Shown: positions 1-8,912, numbered from the stretch's first letter. The stretch is DNA of 64,000 bases from Empedobacter sedimenti (GCF_030005555.1 NZ_JASCQG010000002.1:186001-250000); one strand, 5' to 3'. Notes: a model not told the origin generated them from the sequence alone. A program made the numbers and translations.

Positions 1-328
1 AGACACGTAAATAATTATTGTAATCTCGTGTAGATAAAAGTCCCATATCATTTAAGTTGCTCGCAAAAATGTGCGCATCTTCATAAATTGTACGGTCTTG
101 GATAATGTTTTGACCACTTTCTCTGATTTCTTTCACTTGATTGAAACGGCTTCCTAAGAAGTAAATCTGAAGATTGAAAGCCCATTTTTCCATATCATTG
201 TAGAAATCATCTAAATATGGATTAGTTTCAACATCCTCAAACTGAGCTGTCCAATTGTATTGTTTTGCTAAAAGATTTGTTAGAGTAGTTTTACCTGCTC
301 CAATATTTCCGGCGATGGCGATATGCAT
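1..328 (-). CDS. Deoxynucleoside kinase, 5' part only (runs off window)
   Basis: Translation from the ATG at 326-328 gives 109 residues with no stop before the window edge. A P-loop of the form GNIGAGKTT lies at residues 7-15, and a DRTIYED motif (the DRS/DRT signature of dNK enzymes) at 78-84. The pattern is typical of the Bacteroidota deoxyadenosine/deoxyguanosine kinase family (about 200-210 residues), which phosphorylates salvaged deoxynucleosides in the cytoplasm. Roughly half of the protein is missing at the window end. The family call is firm; substrate preference cannot be read from this fragment. Confidence 0.9.
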   Translation of the reverse strand, partial: MHIAIAGNIGAGKTTLTNLLAKQYNWTAQFEDVETNPYLDDFYNDMEKWAFNLQIYFLGSRFNQVKEIRESGQNIIQDRTIYEDAHIFASNLNDMGLLSTRDYNNYLRV

Positions 329-532
329 TTTTCCAATTATTTTAACGTCTGCAAATATACTAAACCTTAATTCTCTAAACAAAATTTGAAGTTGAGCTTC
401 ATAGAAAAATCTTTTTTAGAAAAAAATTATTCAAAGATGATTTCTGAATCTTCTGGTAAAAAATAAATACTTAATCTGAGCTATGTCTAATAAAAAGAAT
501 GATTTAATATTTTGTAAATCAGAAAATTATAA

Positions 533-1315
533 TTACTTAATAGAGTATATGTAAACTTTGTTATTATTGTATGAATAAAAAGTAGTTTCATTCATCGTAA
601 TACTTTTCGAATCATTCAAATCAAGTAAAGATGAAATAATCTGATTTTCTAAATTTATAGAATATAGTTTATTGTTTTTTGAATAAAACAATGTGTTTTT
701 ATAAAACTTGAATGGAGAATTTTCAATATCTATAGAGAAATTGGTTTTGAAATTTCCGTAATCGTCGTAAACATAAATTGTTTGCTCGCCTTTTAAATAA
801 ACAAGGTTCTTGAAAACATGAATATTCTCTATCGCTTGATCATTATTTTTTAGATAAACTTGCTTAGAGTTGATGATTGTTTTTTGTAATTGATAATTGT
901 AGTAAACAATTTTATTACCAATCAAATCATAAAACCAACAAAACTGATTGTCAACAACCTTTAATGCAGAAGGCATAAAATTGGTAGAGGAAATGGTAAT
1001 CGGATCTTGTATAGGGTTGAGATCTTCATCCAAAATTGATAATCGATTAAAATTTGAATAAAGATAAAATCTCAACGGATTATTAGAGTCTACGGAAGTT
1101 ATAATGTTTTTGAAATCAATACTTTTTGTTTTTTTTTGTTGAAAATGTTTTTCAACTTTAGAATCCGAAATCAAGTAAAGTGAATTATTAAGGTCAGTTT
1201 CAATTGTTGTAATCGCTTTATTTTCAATCTCAATAGAATCGACCAAAACAAACTGTTGCGCTTTGGTTAATTGACTGAAAATAGAAAGAAGAATTATTGA
1301 AAAAAATGGTTTCAT
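533..1315 (-). CDS. Secreted protein of unknown function, possibly beta-propeller-like
   Basis: The 260-residue protein starts with a Sec signal peptide (MKPFF, then a hydrophobic run, cleavage near KAQ/Q at about residue 20). The remainder is rich in short alternating beta-type segments with recurring YxYxxx and LYxI patterns, as in small propeller-like proteins. No catalytic motif is visible. Its start codon directly abuts the stop of the upstream TSUP permease gene (stop at 1316-1318, start at 1313-1315), so the two are almost certainly co-transcribed and translationally coupled. A periplasmic location is inferred from the signal peptide. I do not recognise a named family. Confidence 0.75.
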   Translation of the reverse strand: MKPFFSIILLSIFSQLTKAQQFVLVDSIEIENKAITTIETDLNNSLYLISDSKVEKHFQQKKTKSIDFKNIITSVDSNNPLRFYLYSNFNRLSILDEDLNPIQDPITISSTNFMPSALKVVDNQFCWFYDLIGNKIVYYNYQLQKTIINSKQVYLKNNDQAIENIHVFKNLVYLKGEQTIYVYDDYGNFKTNFSIDIENSPFKFYKNTLFYSKNNKLYSINLENQIISSLLDLNDSKSITMNETTFYSYNNNKVYIYSIK

Positions 1316-2083
1316 CTACTTGAAAATTACTTCGTAACCAAATCTACAAATTGAAATAAGGATTACCAAAATAAATATGTAACGAATAAATTTATTTCCT
1401 TTGTTTATGGCTAATTTCGCGCCAATAAAACCACCTAAAGCGTTACAAACAGCCATTGGTAGTGCAATTGACCAAATGATTTTGCCTTTGAGCAAAAACA
1501 AACAAATAGAACCAAAATTGGTTGCTAAATTAATCAGTTTTGCATTGGTGTTTGCTTTCAAAAAATCCATTCCAAGAAGTGTAACAAACCCTAAAATAAA
1601 AAAAGTACCTGTTGCCGGACCAATAAAACCATCGTAAAAACCAACTACAATACTTACAATACATCCGTTTATAATAGCGATGCGATAAGGAATTTTGCGT
1701 TCTTCTGCTTGACCAAAATCTTTTTTGAAAATAGTATAAATAGCCAGAATAATTAGGATGATTAGCAAAACGGGTTTCATAAAATCGTTGCTAACGACAG
1801 TCAATAATTGAGAGCCTAAAAATGCTGATATAAAAGCGCATATTGCCATGATTGCAAATAATTTCCAATCAATTTTTACTTTTTTTAGGTATTGCGAAGT
1901 TGCTAATAAAGTGCCACTAAATGCAGGTATTTTTAAGGTTCCGATAACTGTAGAAACTGGTAATTGTGGTAAAAAAGCTAATGATAAAGGCGTTTGTATA
2001 AGTCCGCCTCCACCGACAATAGAATCTATGAAACCAGCGACAAAAGCGGCTGTACATAAATAAAATAAAAGTTCGAATTCCAA
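1316..2083 (-). CDS. TSUP (TauE/SafE, YfcA-type) membrane permease
   Basis: The 255-residue protein has about eight hydrophobic segments and the internal duplication typical of the TauE/SafE family. The N-terminal half contains GFIDSIVGGGGLI (residues 17-29) followed by GTLKIPAFSGT. The C-terminal half repeats this with GFYDGFIGPATGT and a following NATN-like stretch. These proteins move sulfite, sulfonates or other small organic anions across the inner membrane; the substrate here is unknown. The start codon is TTG at 2081-2083. No upstream in-frame ATG exists, and a -7 box 17 nt upstream supports this start. The gene is first in a two-gene operon with the secreted protein at 533-1315. Confidence 0.88.
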   Translation of the reverse strand: MEFELLFYLCTAAFVAGFIDSIVGGGGLIQTPLSLAFLPQLPVSTVIGTLKIPAFSGTLLATSQYLKKVKIDWKLFAIMAICAFISAFLGSQLLTVVSNDFMKPVLLIILIILAIYTIFKKDFGQAEERKIPYRIAIINGCIVSIVVGFYDGFIGPATGTFFILGFVTLLGMDFLKANTNAKLINLATNFGSICLFLLKGKIIWSIALPMAVCNALGGFIGAKLAINKGNKFIRYIFILVILISICRFGYEVIFK

Positions 2084-2100
2084 AACTGAGTAAATTTTGG

Positions 2101-2108
2101 CAAAGGTA
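2101..2108 (-). promoter_or_regulatory. -7 promoter box for the TSUP operon
   Basis: TACCTTTG on the minus strand matches the Bacteroidota consensus TAnnTTTG exactly and ends 17 nt before the TTG start. No clear -33 TTTG is visible. Confidence 0.55.
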
Positions 2109-2151
2109 TAGCTAGAAAAAAGAACTCTTTGTATTTATTTAAAAAAAATAG

Positions 2152-2223
2152 TGACCACGATGAGACTCGAACTCATACTGTCAGAACCGGAATCTGATAT
2201 TCTATCCATTAAATTACGCAGCC
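2152..2223 (-). tRNA. tRNA-Arg, anticodon CCG
   Basis: A 72-nt cloverleaf reads on the minus strand. The acceptor strands are GGCTGCG (2217-2223) and CGTGGTC (2153-2159), with discriminator A at 2152. The D stem ATTT/GAAT is all A-U and G-U. The anticodon stem TCAGA/TCTGA encloses TTCCGGT, giving anticodon CCG. The variable loop is CAGT, and the T arm is ATGAG-TTCGAGT-CTCAT. No CCA is encoded. Three of seven acceptor pairs are G-U wobbles, which is unusual, but the fold is complete and every arm closes. Confidence 0.92.
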
Positions 2224-2262
2224 AAGGTTTGATTTGCAAATATAGATAAATAGAGAGATTAG

Positions 2263-3270
2263 TTAAAGTGTTTTTCTGAAATTTCGATGTTGTGTTGCGG
2301 TAAAATAATCTCGGAAAATTTGATTAATTTCTTCATTTGTTTTTGAAGCTTTAATACCCAAATGTGGATAAAGTTGAATAATGTAATTGGTGATTTGTTC
2401 GATTGAATTTTCTCCAAATTGATGAATTTCAGTTTCTAATTCGTTTGTGATTACTTCGTTTTTACTTAGTAAATTTTCTACTTTGATCGAAAAACGAATT
2501 GTTTGTGAGGTACTTTCATTCAATAGAATTCCAAAATCTGTTTGAAGTTTAGATGATAATAATTCTAAACTTTTTTCAAGGAAGTGTTCAGCCATTCCTA
2601 AATAATTGACCAATAATGTTAAATCAGCAAAAACTCGAAATGGAATTTTTTCGACTAAATCATCCGAATAAAATTCGTTGTAAATAAAACTATAATCTTG
2701 ATGTACTTTTTGATTTAGAACTTCAAAACTATGTGAAGATGTGGCAATCATTCCCATAGATTTCCATGTCGGAATTAATTCTACTTGTGATTTGTCAAGT
2801 ATAAATGACAAAAATTTTGGCTCGCCATGTTCATCTAAAATTTCATTTCCATTTTCAATTAATTTCGCATTCAGCGTAAAATGGGTAAGGTAAGGAGCGC
2901 CAGTTGCATAATGCCATAAACCATTTATAGTGTAATAACTGCCATTTTTCTCTGCTGTTCCACCTAGCATTCCACTTCCACCAAAACATGTTTTTTGAGA
3001 AGAGAATAATTGATGCGCAATAGTTGGTTTTAAATTTCGTGAAAAATAATTTGCACCACTGCATAAAGTCACCAACCAGCCTAAACTTCCGTCTATTTTA
3101 GCCGTTTTTTGAAGAATCTGCAATCCTTCAGAAAAAGCTAAGCCAAGTCCGTTATATTGCTTAGGAACCCAAATGTTTAACCAGTTTTGACTTTCTATTA
3201 ATTGTAAAATCTCCGAATTGAAGGTTTCTACATTTAATAATTGTTTGCGAATAGAATCAGTATTAAGCAT
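2263..3270 (-). CDS. Acyl-CoA dehydrogenase-like flavoprotein (possible FMN-dependent monooxygenase)
   Basis: The 335-residue protein resembles the acyl-CoA dehydrogenase fold. It has an N-terminal helical domain with WVPKQYNGLGL and a QKTAKIDGSLGW stretch (about residues 34-66), a middle beta domain with a GLWHYATGAPYLTHF segment, and a shortened helical C-terminus. The KIDGSLGWL signature is closer to the DszC/HpaA-like monooxygenase branch than to true fatty-acyl-CoA dehydrogenases, and the usual catalytic glutamate is not evident. Its start overlaps the 3' end of the pnuC-type gene by 8 bp. It therefore sits in the same TPP-riboswitch-controlled transcript, which suggests a role in thiamine or precursor metabolism. 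The substrate is unknown. Confidence 0.7.
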   Translation of the reverse strand: MLNTDSIRKQLLNVETFNSEILQLIESQNWLNIWVPKQYNGLGLAFSEGLQILQKTAKIDGSLGWLVTLCSGANYFSRNLKPTIAHQLFSSQKTCFGGSGMLGGTAEKNGSYYTINGLWHYATGAPYLTHFTLNAKLIENGNEILDEHGEPKFLSFILDKSQVELIPTWKSMGMIATSSHSFEVLNQKVHQDYSFIYNEFYSDDLVEKIPFRVFADLTLLVNYLGMAEHFLEKSLELLSSKLQTDFGILLNESTSQTIRFSIKVENLLSKNEVITNELETEIHQFGENSIEQITNYIIQLYPHLGIKASKTNEEINQIFRDYFTATQHRNFRKTL

Positions 3271-3850
3271 TTTTTTCGTTTATGATTTTTCTCCAATTCA
3301 TGTATCCAGAAATCGCAACTGTAAAAAGTAAAGCTGAAAGAATTGCGTATAAATAGAGATTTTTATGAATCATTAATGGAATTGAGATGATATTACTAAT
3401 GTTCAATAAAATCCAATTTTCTAGTTTTCGTTTAGCCATTAGCCACATTCCAGCCCATGCAAACGCACTGACTAAAGAATCCCAAATAGGTACATCAGAA
3501 TCTGTGAAATGAGTTAAGGCTAAATAAAAAATAGTGAAACTAACTAAGACTATTCCTACAACAAAACGCCATTCTACGTTATTTGTTTTAGAGATTTCAA
3601 TTTCATGTTTTTGTTGTCCATATTTCCAATACAACCAACCATAAATACTCATGACTAAATAGTAAATGTTAAGCGTAAATTCTGCATAAAGTTTAGAATT
3701 AAACATTACAAATAGTGAAAGTGTAATTCCTGCGATTCCGAATAAATAATTTTTTGGATTGTTATATCGGGCTAATACAACTTGAAAAATTGAAAAAAGT
3801 ACGCCTAGCCATTCTTGCCAAGACGTTTGTGAAATAATTTCCTTCATCAT
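3263..3850 (-). CDS. pnuT: PnuC-family transporter, probably thiamine-specific (PnuT)
   Basis: From the ATG at 3848-3850 the protein is 195 residues with about seven membrane segments. It carries PnuC-family features such as NPKNYLFGIAG, YLVMSIYGWLYW and a WDSLVSAFAWAGMWLMAKR stretch near the C-terminus. PnuC proteins are facilitators for vitamin precursors; members behind TPP riboswitches are thiamine transporters. The open frame extends upstream to 3988, but that extension runs through the riboswitch aptamer (3890-3978), so it cannot be coding. The tandem ATGs at 3848 and 3845 are the sensible starts. The downstream flavoprotein gene overlaps by 8 bp. Confidence 0.85.
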   Translation of the reverse strand: MMKEIISQTSWQEWLGVLFSIFQVVLARYNNPKNYLFGIAGITLSLFVMFNSKLYAEFTLNIYYLVMSIYGWLYWKYGQQKHEIEISKTNNVEWRFVVGIVLVSFTIFYLALTHFTDSDVPIWDSLVSAFAWAGMWLMAKRKLENWILLNISNIISIPLMIHKNLYLYAILSALLFTVAISGYMNWRKIINEKNA

Positions 3851-3889
3851 TAAATTTGTTTTTTGATGAGGAGATGAAGTTATTGCTAA

Positions 3890-3978
3890 CATCAATCCCT
3901 CCGCCAGCATTATCTGGATCAGGTGTAGAACAAAATTGTTCTTGGGTATATTCTCAGCCAAAAAAATTAGCACCCCAT
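3890..3978 (-). promoter_or_regulatory. TPP (thi-box) riboswitch
   Basis: Read on the minus strand, the element has all conserved TPP aptamer blocks in order: GGGGTGC (3970-3976), GGCTGAGA (about 3952-3959), TACCC, ACCTGATC with GGATAATGC, then GGCGGAGGGA (about 3895-3904). A variable hairpin (AGAACAATTTTGTTCT) lies between TACCC and ACCTGATC, in the P3a/P4 region. It ends about 40 nt before the transporter start, so it most likely controls translation initiation or early termination of the pnuT transcript in response to thiamine pyrophosphate. Confidence 0.95.
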
Positions 3979-3985
3979 TTATTGC

Positions 3986-3993
3986 CAAAGATG
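3986..3993 (-). promoter_or_regulatory. Candidate -7 box for the riboswitch transcript
   Basis: CATCTTTG differs from TAnnTTTG at one position and lies about 10 nt upstream of the GGGG that opens the aptamer, the expected distance. A weak TTTA is about 19 nt further upstream. Confidence 0.35.
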
Positions 3994-4026
3994 GAAAGAT
4001 TAAATGAACTTTCCTAAATTATCATT

Positions 4027-4060
4027 AAAAAATCCTCATAGTTTAAAACTATGAGGATTT
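4027..4060 (-). terminator. Rho-independent terminator after susD
   Basis: A perfect inverted repeat AATCCTCATAGTTTT/AAACTATGAGGATT is followed on the minus strand by TTTTTT. It closes the SusC/SusD transcript. Confidence 0.85.
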
Positions 4061-4078
4061 GTAACAAAAAATAAGAGA

Positions 4079-5653
4079 TTAGTAACCAGGGTTTTGTTTA
4101 ATTACTCCTCCAGAAGCATCAATTGCTGCTCGTGGAATAGGTAAAAGAACAAATTCATTTTTAGCAAAAGCAGAACCTCTGTCTTTAGCAAATTGAATAT
4201 ATTTTCCCCAACGAATTAAATCTTCACGACGGATACCACCTTCGTTCCAAAATTCGAAAAGGCGTTCATCCATTAATTTATCTCTAAACTGATCTTTAGA
4301 TAGTCCGGCAGGAATATTTGCTAAACCAGCTCTTTTTCTTACTTGACCAATTAAGTCGTAAGCTTCTGCTGTTGGTCCAGATGTTTCGTTAATTGCTTCT
4401 GCTAAACTTAATAAGACGTCTGCATATCTCCAAATAACTACATCAGTTCCTTGACCATATCCAGTTCCTGTAGGATCTACATTAAATTTCATCGGAATTG
4501 CTCCTATATATTTGTTAGCTCTAGCATCGAACTCTATTAACTTAGGTTTTGGAGATTTATCATTTGGATCTTCAATTAACCATTTAGCTAATAAACGTGC
4601 TGTTCTTTTATCTGTTTTATCAAATTTATCGTAAGTAGACCATGGCATTTTATAACCTCCCCATTGAGTAAGAGTATTTCTATTTTCATCTTTATCATAA
4701 TAATTTCCAACATAGTTTCCAGGCAATGCATGAGCTAACCATATATTGGTTGGAGTAGAATTAAACTTAGTTGATAAAGCAAATAATATTTCTTGTTTAT
4801 TACCTTTATTTGCAAAAGAGAATAAGTCGGTATAGTTAGTTTGTAATGAGTGTCCCATACCCATGATGATTCTTGAAGTTGTAATAACATCATTCCATTT
4901 TTTATCATGCATATACAATTTAACTAATCCCATATAAGCAGCATCTTTTGTAAATCTTCCGTAATCAGAACCCGCTTGTGCAGCTAAAGTAGGAAGATCT
5001 GCAATTGCTTCTTTGTAATCTTTTTCGATTTGAGCAAAAGTTTGTTCATTTGTTAATCTTGGGATCGGAGCAGCATTAATATTAATTGCCTCTTTGTAAT
5101 CTACTCTAATTGGAACACCACCATAATGATTATATAAAATCCATGTATAATGTGCTCTTAAAGCTTTTAATTGAGCTATATAACTTTTTTTATCTGCATC
5201 AGAAAGATTTGTCATCGCTTCAATCTTGCCAATATTTATTGTACATGTTGTAACAGCTGGCATTAATGCCCTATAGAAAACGTATAATGCTTCAGAAGGG
5301 AAAGATTCACTAAAGTTTAATTGAGCAAGGTTAGGCCATACAGCATCTCCCCATGAAACGACCATTTCATCAGTTGTTGCACTTGATTGAGCTACAATAC
5401 CAGTATATGCTGCTCCCCATACTGTACTTCCATCTGGACTTAAATATCTATATGTTGAGTTTAAAGCTAGTAAAGCGTGTTCAGGTTTTGTGAAGAAATT
5501 AGTTTCTGCGAATTTATCCTTTGGGATTTCGTCCAAGTTTTCTTCACAAGAGGCAAAAGTAGTTAGCATCGCAAGGGCTAATACTTTAAAAAAATACGTA
5601 GTTTTATTTGAACTATGATTTTTTATAAATTTATTTTTAGTAATTGTATTCAT
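4079..5653 (-). CDS. SusD/RagB family nutrient-binding outer-membrane lipoprotein
   Basis: The 524-residue protein has a long positively charged n-region, then a lipobox (TTFASC, Cys36), followed by an acidic EENLDEIPKD stretch typical of surface-exported Bacteroidota lipoproteins. The TPR-rich SusD fold follows: FAETNFFTKPEHALLALNS, RALRAHYTWILYNHYGGVPI-type helices, then VVIWRYADVLLSLAEAINE and a C-terminal RRAGLANIPAGLS/ERLFEFWNEGGIRREDLIRWGK segment. It ends in LLPIPRAAIDASGGVIKQNPGY, the conserved SusD terminus. It caps the SusC pore encoded 15 bp upstream. No glycoside hydrolase or peptidase gene lies nearby, so the substrate (glycan or peptide) is unknown. Confidence 0.95.
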   Translation of the reverse strand: MNTITKNKFIKNHSSNKTTYFFKVLALAMLTTFASCEENLDEIPKDKFAETNFFTKPEHALLALNSTYRYLSPDGSTVWGAAYTGIVAQSSATTDEMVVSWGDAVWPNLAQLNFSESFPSEALYVFYRALMPAVTTCTINIGKIEAMTNLSDADKKSYIAQLKALRAHYTWILYNHYGGVPIRVDYKEAININAAPIPRLTNEQTFAQIEKDYKEAIADLPTLAAQAGSDYGRFTKDAAYMGLVKLYMHDKKWNDVITTSRIIMGMGHSLQTNYTDLFSFANKGNKQEILFALSTKFNSTPTNIWLAHALPGNYVGNYYDKDENRNTLTQWGGYKMPWSTYDKFDKTDKRTARLLAKWLIEDPNDKSPKPKLIEFDARANKYIGAIPMKFNVDPTGTGYGQGTDVVIWRYADVLLSLAEAINETSGPTAEAYDLIGQVRKRAGLANIPAGLSKDQFRDKLMDERLFEFWNEGGIRREDLIRWGKYIQFAKDRGSAFAKNEFVLLPIPRAAIDASGGVIKQNPGY

Positions 5654-5668
5654 CTTGTTTTCAGTTAA

Positions 5669-8614
5669 TTAAAATGTAATATTAGCTCCCATGATAATTG
5701 ATTTTACAATAGGATATGAGTAGTAATTTTGTAATTCTGGATCAATACCTTTGTATTTTGTAATGATAAAAGGATTTTGTGCACTTACATAAATTCTAAC
5801 TTTATTAAAAACGTTTTGATTTTTGATCATATCATTTGTAATCGTATATCCAAGTGTAATATCTCTTACTCTTAAGAAGCTAGCATCTTCTACCCAGAAA
5901 TCAGAACTCGCTCCTTGATTTTGATATGGACCAGATAAAGCTTGTGGATATTTCCCTGTTTGGTTGTCGTATGACCAACGATCTTTTGTTTTATCTAATA
6001 AATTCCATCCAAATAAGCCAATTTTAGCATGTCCATTAACATTACCAGCATAATCTTGGTTGAATTTTTTCATGAATGCACCATAAGCAAAAATTGATAA
6101 ATCAAAGTTTTTGTATCTAAATTCATTTCCAATACCAAATGTAGTATTTGGGGCAGTTTCGCTATTTTTCATAATGATACGCATATCAGCACTTGTTATT
6201 TTTCCATCAGGTTTACCCATTAAGTTACCATTTGCATCATATCCATCAATATCTTTGATGATAACTTCCCCTGGTAAAATACCTGGCATCCAACTAGGAG
6301 CTGTCATAGTATTAGGATTATAAATTCCGTCAGATAAATATCCATAACGAACTAAGAAAGGATCTTTTAATCCTATATATTTAGCTAATGTTTTTAAAGA
6401 TGCAGGAGATCTTTCTACCCAATGACTATTAAAGTGTGTAAAGTTGATGTTTGTTGACCAAGTAAAATCTGGCGTATCGATGTTAAGTGTTTTAATGTTA
6501 AACTCGAAACCTTTACTTCTTGTTTTTCCTGCATTATCTGCAATAGATCCTAATTGTTTGTCCATAGGTAATGGAGTAGAAGTTAATAGATTAGAAAAAG
6601 TTCTAATGTAATAATCAAATGATCCAGAAACTCTGTTTTTGAAAAGACCAAAGTCAAGTCCTGCATTTGATTCTCCTTGTGTTTCCCATGTTAAATCGGG
6701 ATTACCTAATGTACTTAATCTTACACCTGTATTGTTTATTCCTCCAAAGTTAAAGTTGTATCCACTACTATAGTAAGAATATGCACCTGAGAATGATGCA
6801 TTACCAACTTCTCCATAACCTACTCTTAATTTTAATAAATTAATTGTTTGAGAATCTTTTAAAAATTCTTCTTCAGAAATAATCCATGCTCCAGAAGCAC
6901 CAACGAAGTTAGCCCATTTTGCATTTGGACCAAAGTGAGATGCACCATCTCTACGATAAGTTCCTGATAAAACATATTTTTTATCGAATTCATACGTAAC
7001 TCGAGCAAAGTAAGACTTCCAAATTCTATATGGATCTGCATAAGAACTTGCGGTAGGTTTTTCTGCGTTACCTAAATCTAGATCGTTATAACCAAAATCT
7101 TCTACAGGAAATTTAGAATTGTAAGCACTAAATCCATTTCTATCAACTAATTGATAAGTATGTCCAATAAGAATATTAACATTGTGTTTTCCTCCAAAAG
7201 TTTTGGCATAGTTTAACGTATAATCATATTGAATCGTTTCGTTAGAATCTTGAGATATACCAGCAGAACCTTCTGATCTTGCTCCAAATAGAAAGGATTT
7301 TGGTTGATAATAGCTTCTTTTTCTAGAATCTTGAGTATATGAGAATAAAGCTTTTGCTGTTAAACCACTTATAATTTTCCATTCCGCATAACCAGAAGTC
7401 ATTATTCTAGAGCTCTTGGTATTATCTTTCACATCTAAAAAAGATAATGGGTTTGGCGTATTTTTATAGTCTGGATTAATAATCCAGTTTCCATTTTCAT
7501 CTTTAAATGGTAAATTAGCAGGATGGTAAAAAGCAGCTCCAATCATACCAGAAGTTTCATTTTGACCAGTTCCGATGTTACCATTTTTAGCTAACTCATT
7601 TGTTAAAACAACATTAGCTCCAACTTTAATTTTAGATGAAAGATCTTGATCCAAACTCATTCTGACAGAGTAGCGTCTATAATCAGTTCCACGTAGAACA
7701 CCTTTTTGATTAAAGTAATTACCAGAAACTAAATAACGTGTTTTATCTGCGGCTCCAGCAACAGAGATATTATGTTGTTCCGTAATACCAGTTCGCAAAA
7801 TAGCGTCTATTGCACTTGGCAACATTGCTTGTTTATTGATTTGATCATCCGTATATTTTGGTGTATAAACAGAGACTGTTGGTTTTCCTGGTACAGTTGC
7901 ATATACACCTTGTCTGTTATCATACATCCATTTTTCGTATAAGATTTTGTTACGTTGTAACATATAATCTTTTGTATCTAATAATGTATACCAATCAATT
8001 GATTCTTGGAATGAATTACTAAAATCATATTGTACAGTAGGTTTACCTAGTTTACCACGTTTTGTTGTAATCAAAACTACACCACCAGCAGCTCTTGCTC
8101 CATAAATTGCAGTAGCAGAAGCATCTTTTAAGATGTCAATCGTTTCAATATCATTTGGGTTAATAAAGTTTAATCCAGATCTTGCGTTTCCATTACCAGA
8201 AGGATCATAAGCAGAATCGTTGATTACAACACCATCTACAATATATAATACACCTCCAGATGCATTCGAAGCATTAGTTCTGATTCGTAAATTAATTCCA
8301 GCTCCAGGTTGTCCACTCGATTGCATTACTGTAACACCTGCAGCTTGCCCTGCAAGTGCTTGCGCAAAGTTACTATTTGCAGCAGCAGATAAGTCTTTCA
8401 TTTTTACAGAAGTTACTGCACCAGTCACGCTCTTTTTCTTCGTCGTACCATATCCAATTACGACAACTTCATCAATTTCATGTACTTGATTTTGAATAGA
8501 GTCTTTTGTTTCTTCCGGTGTATTTTGGGCTAAAGCAGACTGGCTTCCAACAAGTAAAATGACAGTAGTAGTTAGTTTAATACAACCTAAAAGAGTTTTA
8601 GATTTGTTTCTCAT
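5669..8614 (-). CDS. SusC/RagA family TonB-linked outer-membrane transporter
   Basis: The 981-residue protein has a signal peptide ending near residue 29 (QSALAQ) and a short spacer. A TonB-box-like DEVVVIGYG motif follows at residues 48-56, then the plug (KKKSVTGAVTSVK through IDILKDASATAIYGARAAGGVVLITTKRG) and a long beta barrel ending in a terminal phenylalanine (GANITF). It imports oligomers captured by the SusD partner, powered by TonB-ExbBD. The N-terminal carboxypeptidase-regulatory-like domain found in most SusC proteins is absent: the plug begins about 30 residues after the signal peptide. It is first in a two-gene operon with a roughly 110-nt untranslated leader. Confidence 0.96.
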   Translation of the reverse strand: MRNKSKTLLGCIKLTTTVILLVGSQSALAQNTPEETKDSIQNQVHEIDEVVVIGYGTTKKKSVTGAVTSVKMKDLSAAANSNFAQALAGQAAGVTVMQSSGQPGAGINLRIRTNASNASGGVLYIVDGVVINDSAYDPSGNGNARSGLNFINPNDIETIDILKDASATAIYGARAAGGVVLITTKRGKLGKPTVQYDFSNSFQESIDWYTLLDTKDYMLQRNKILYEKWMYDNRQGVYATVPGKPTVSVYTPKYTDDQINKQAMLPSAIDAILRTGITEQHNISVAGAADKTRYLVSGNYFNQKGVLRGTDYRRYSVRMSLDQDLSSKIKVGANVVLTNELAKNGNIGTGQNETSGMIGAAFYHPANLPFKDENGNWIINPDYKNTPNPLSFLDVKDNTKSSRIMTSGYAEWKIISGLTAKALFSYTQDSRKRSYYQPKSFLFGARSEGSAGISQDSNETIQYDYTLNYAKTFGGKHNVNILIGHTYQLVDRNGFSAYNSKFPVEDFGYNDLDLGNAEKPTASSYADPYRIWKSYFARVTYEFDKKYVLSGTYRRDGASHFGPNAKWANFVGASGAWIISEEEFLKDSQTINLLKLRVGYGEVGNASFSGAYSYYSSGYNFNFGGINNTGVRLSTLGNPDLTWETQGESNAGLDFGLFKNRVSGSFDYYIRTFSNLLTSTPLPMDKQLGSIADNAGKTRSKGFEFNIKTLNIDTPDFTWSTNINFTHFNSHWVERSPASLKTLAKYIGLKDPFLVRYGYLSDGIYNPNTMTAPSWMPGILPGEVIIKDIDGYDANGNLMGKPDGKITSADMRIIMKNSETAPNTTFGIGNEFRYKNFDLSIFAYGAFMKKFNQDYAGNVNGHAKIGLFGWNLLDKTKDRWSYDNQTGKYPQALSGPYQNQGASSDFWVEDASFLRVRDITLGYTITNDMIKNQNVFNKVRIYVSAQNPFIITKYKGIDPELQNYYSYPIVKSIIMGANITF

Positions 8615-8731
8615 GAGTTTTTAAAATGTTAATTAATTATGATCTAATTCCTATTTTAATATTAATTAGTATAAACTTAACATTTTTTTAAGTTTTTTGT
8701 ACAGGTAGAGATGTGTTTTAGATGATTTTAG

Positions 8732-8739
8732 CAAAAATA
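8732..8739 (-). promoter_or_regulatory. -7 promoter box of the susCD operon; 8,640-8,911 otherwise non-coding
   Basis: TATTTTTG on the minus strand matches TAnnTTTG and would start transcription near 8725, giving a leader of about 110 nt. The leader contains a small hairpin AACTTA/TAAGTT (about 8665-8695). I see no gene, known riboswitch or clear sigma/anti-sigma gene in the rest of this 300-bp gap. Confidence 0.5.
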
Positions 8740-8912
8740 GTTATGTTTTATTTAGATAATGATAATTACAATATGTTAAGTATTTAATAAATGAATAATA
8801 TTCTAAATAAACTCCTTTTTGTTGTAGTTTAATTTTTGGTTAAAAATTATAATAAATAAAGGTTTTATTTATTTAGGAGTGTTTGTAGAGATATTTAAAT
8901 CTGTGAATTGCT

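Noticed and set aside
3851-3988. N-terminal extension of the transporter frame to 3988
   Set aside because: It runs through the conserved core of the TPP riboswitch, so it is not coding. The tandem ATGs at 3845-3850 are the start.
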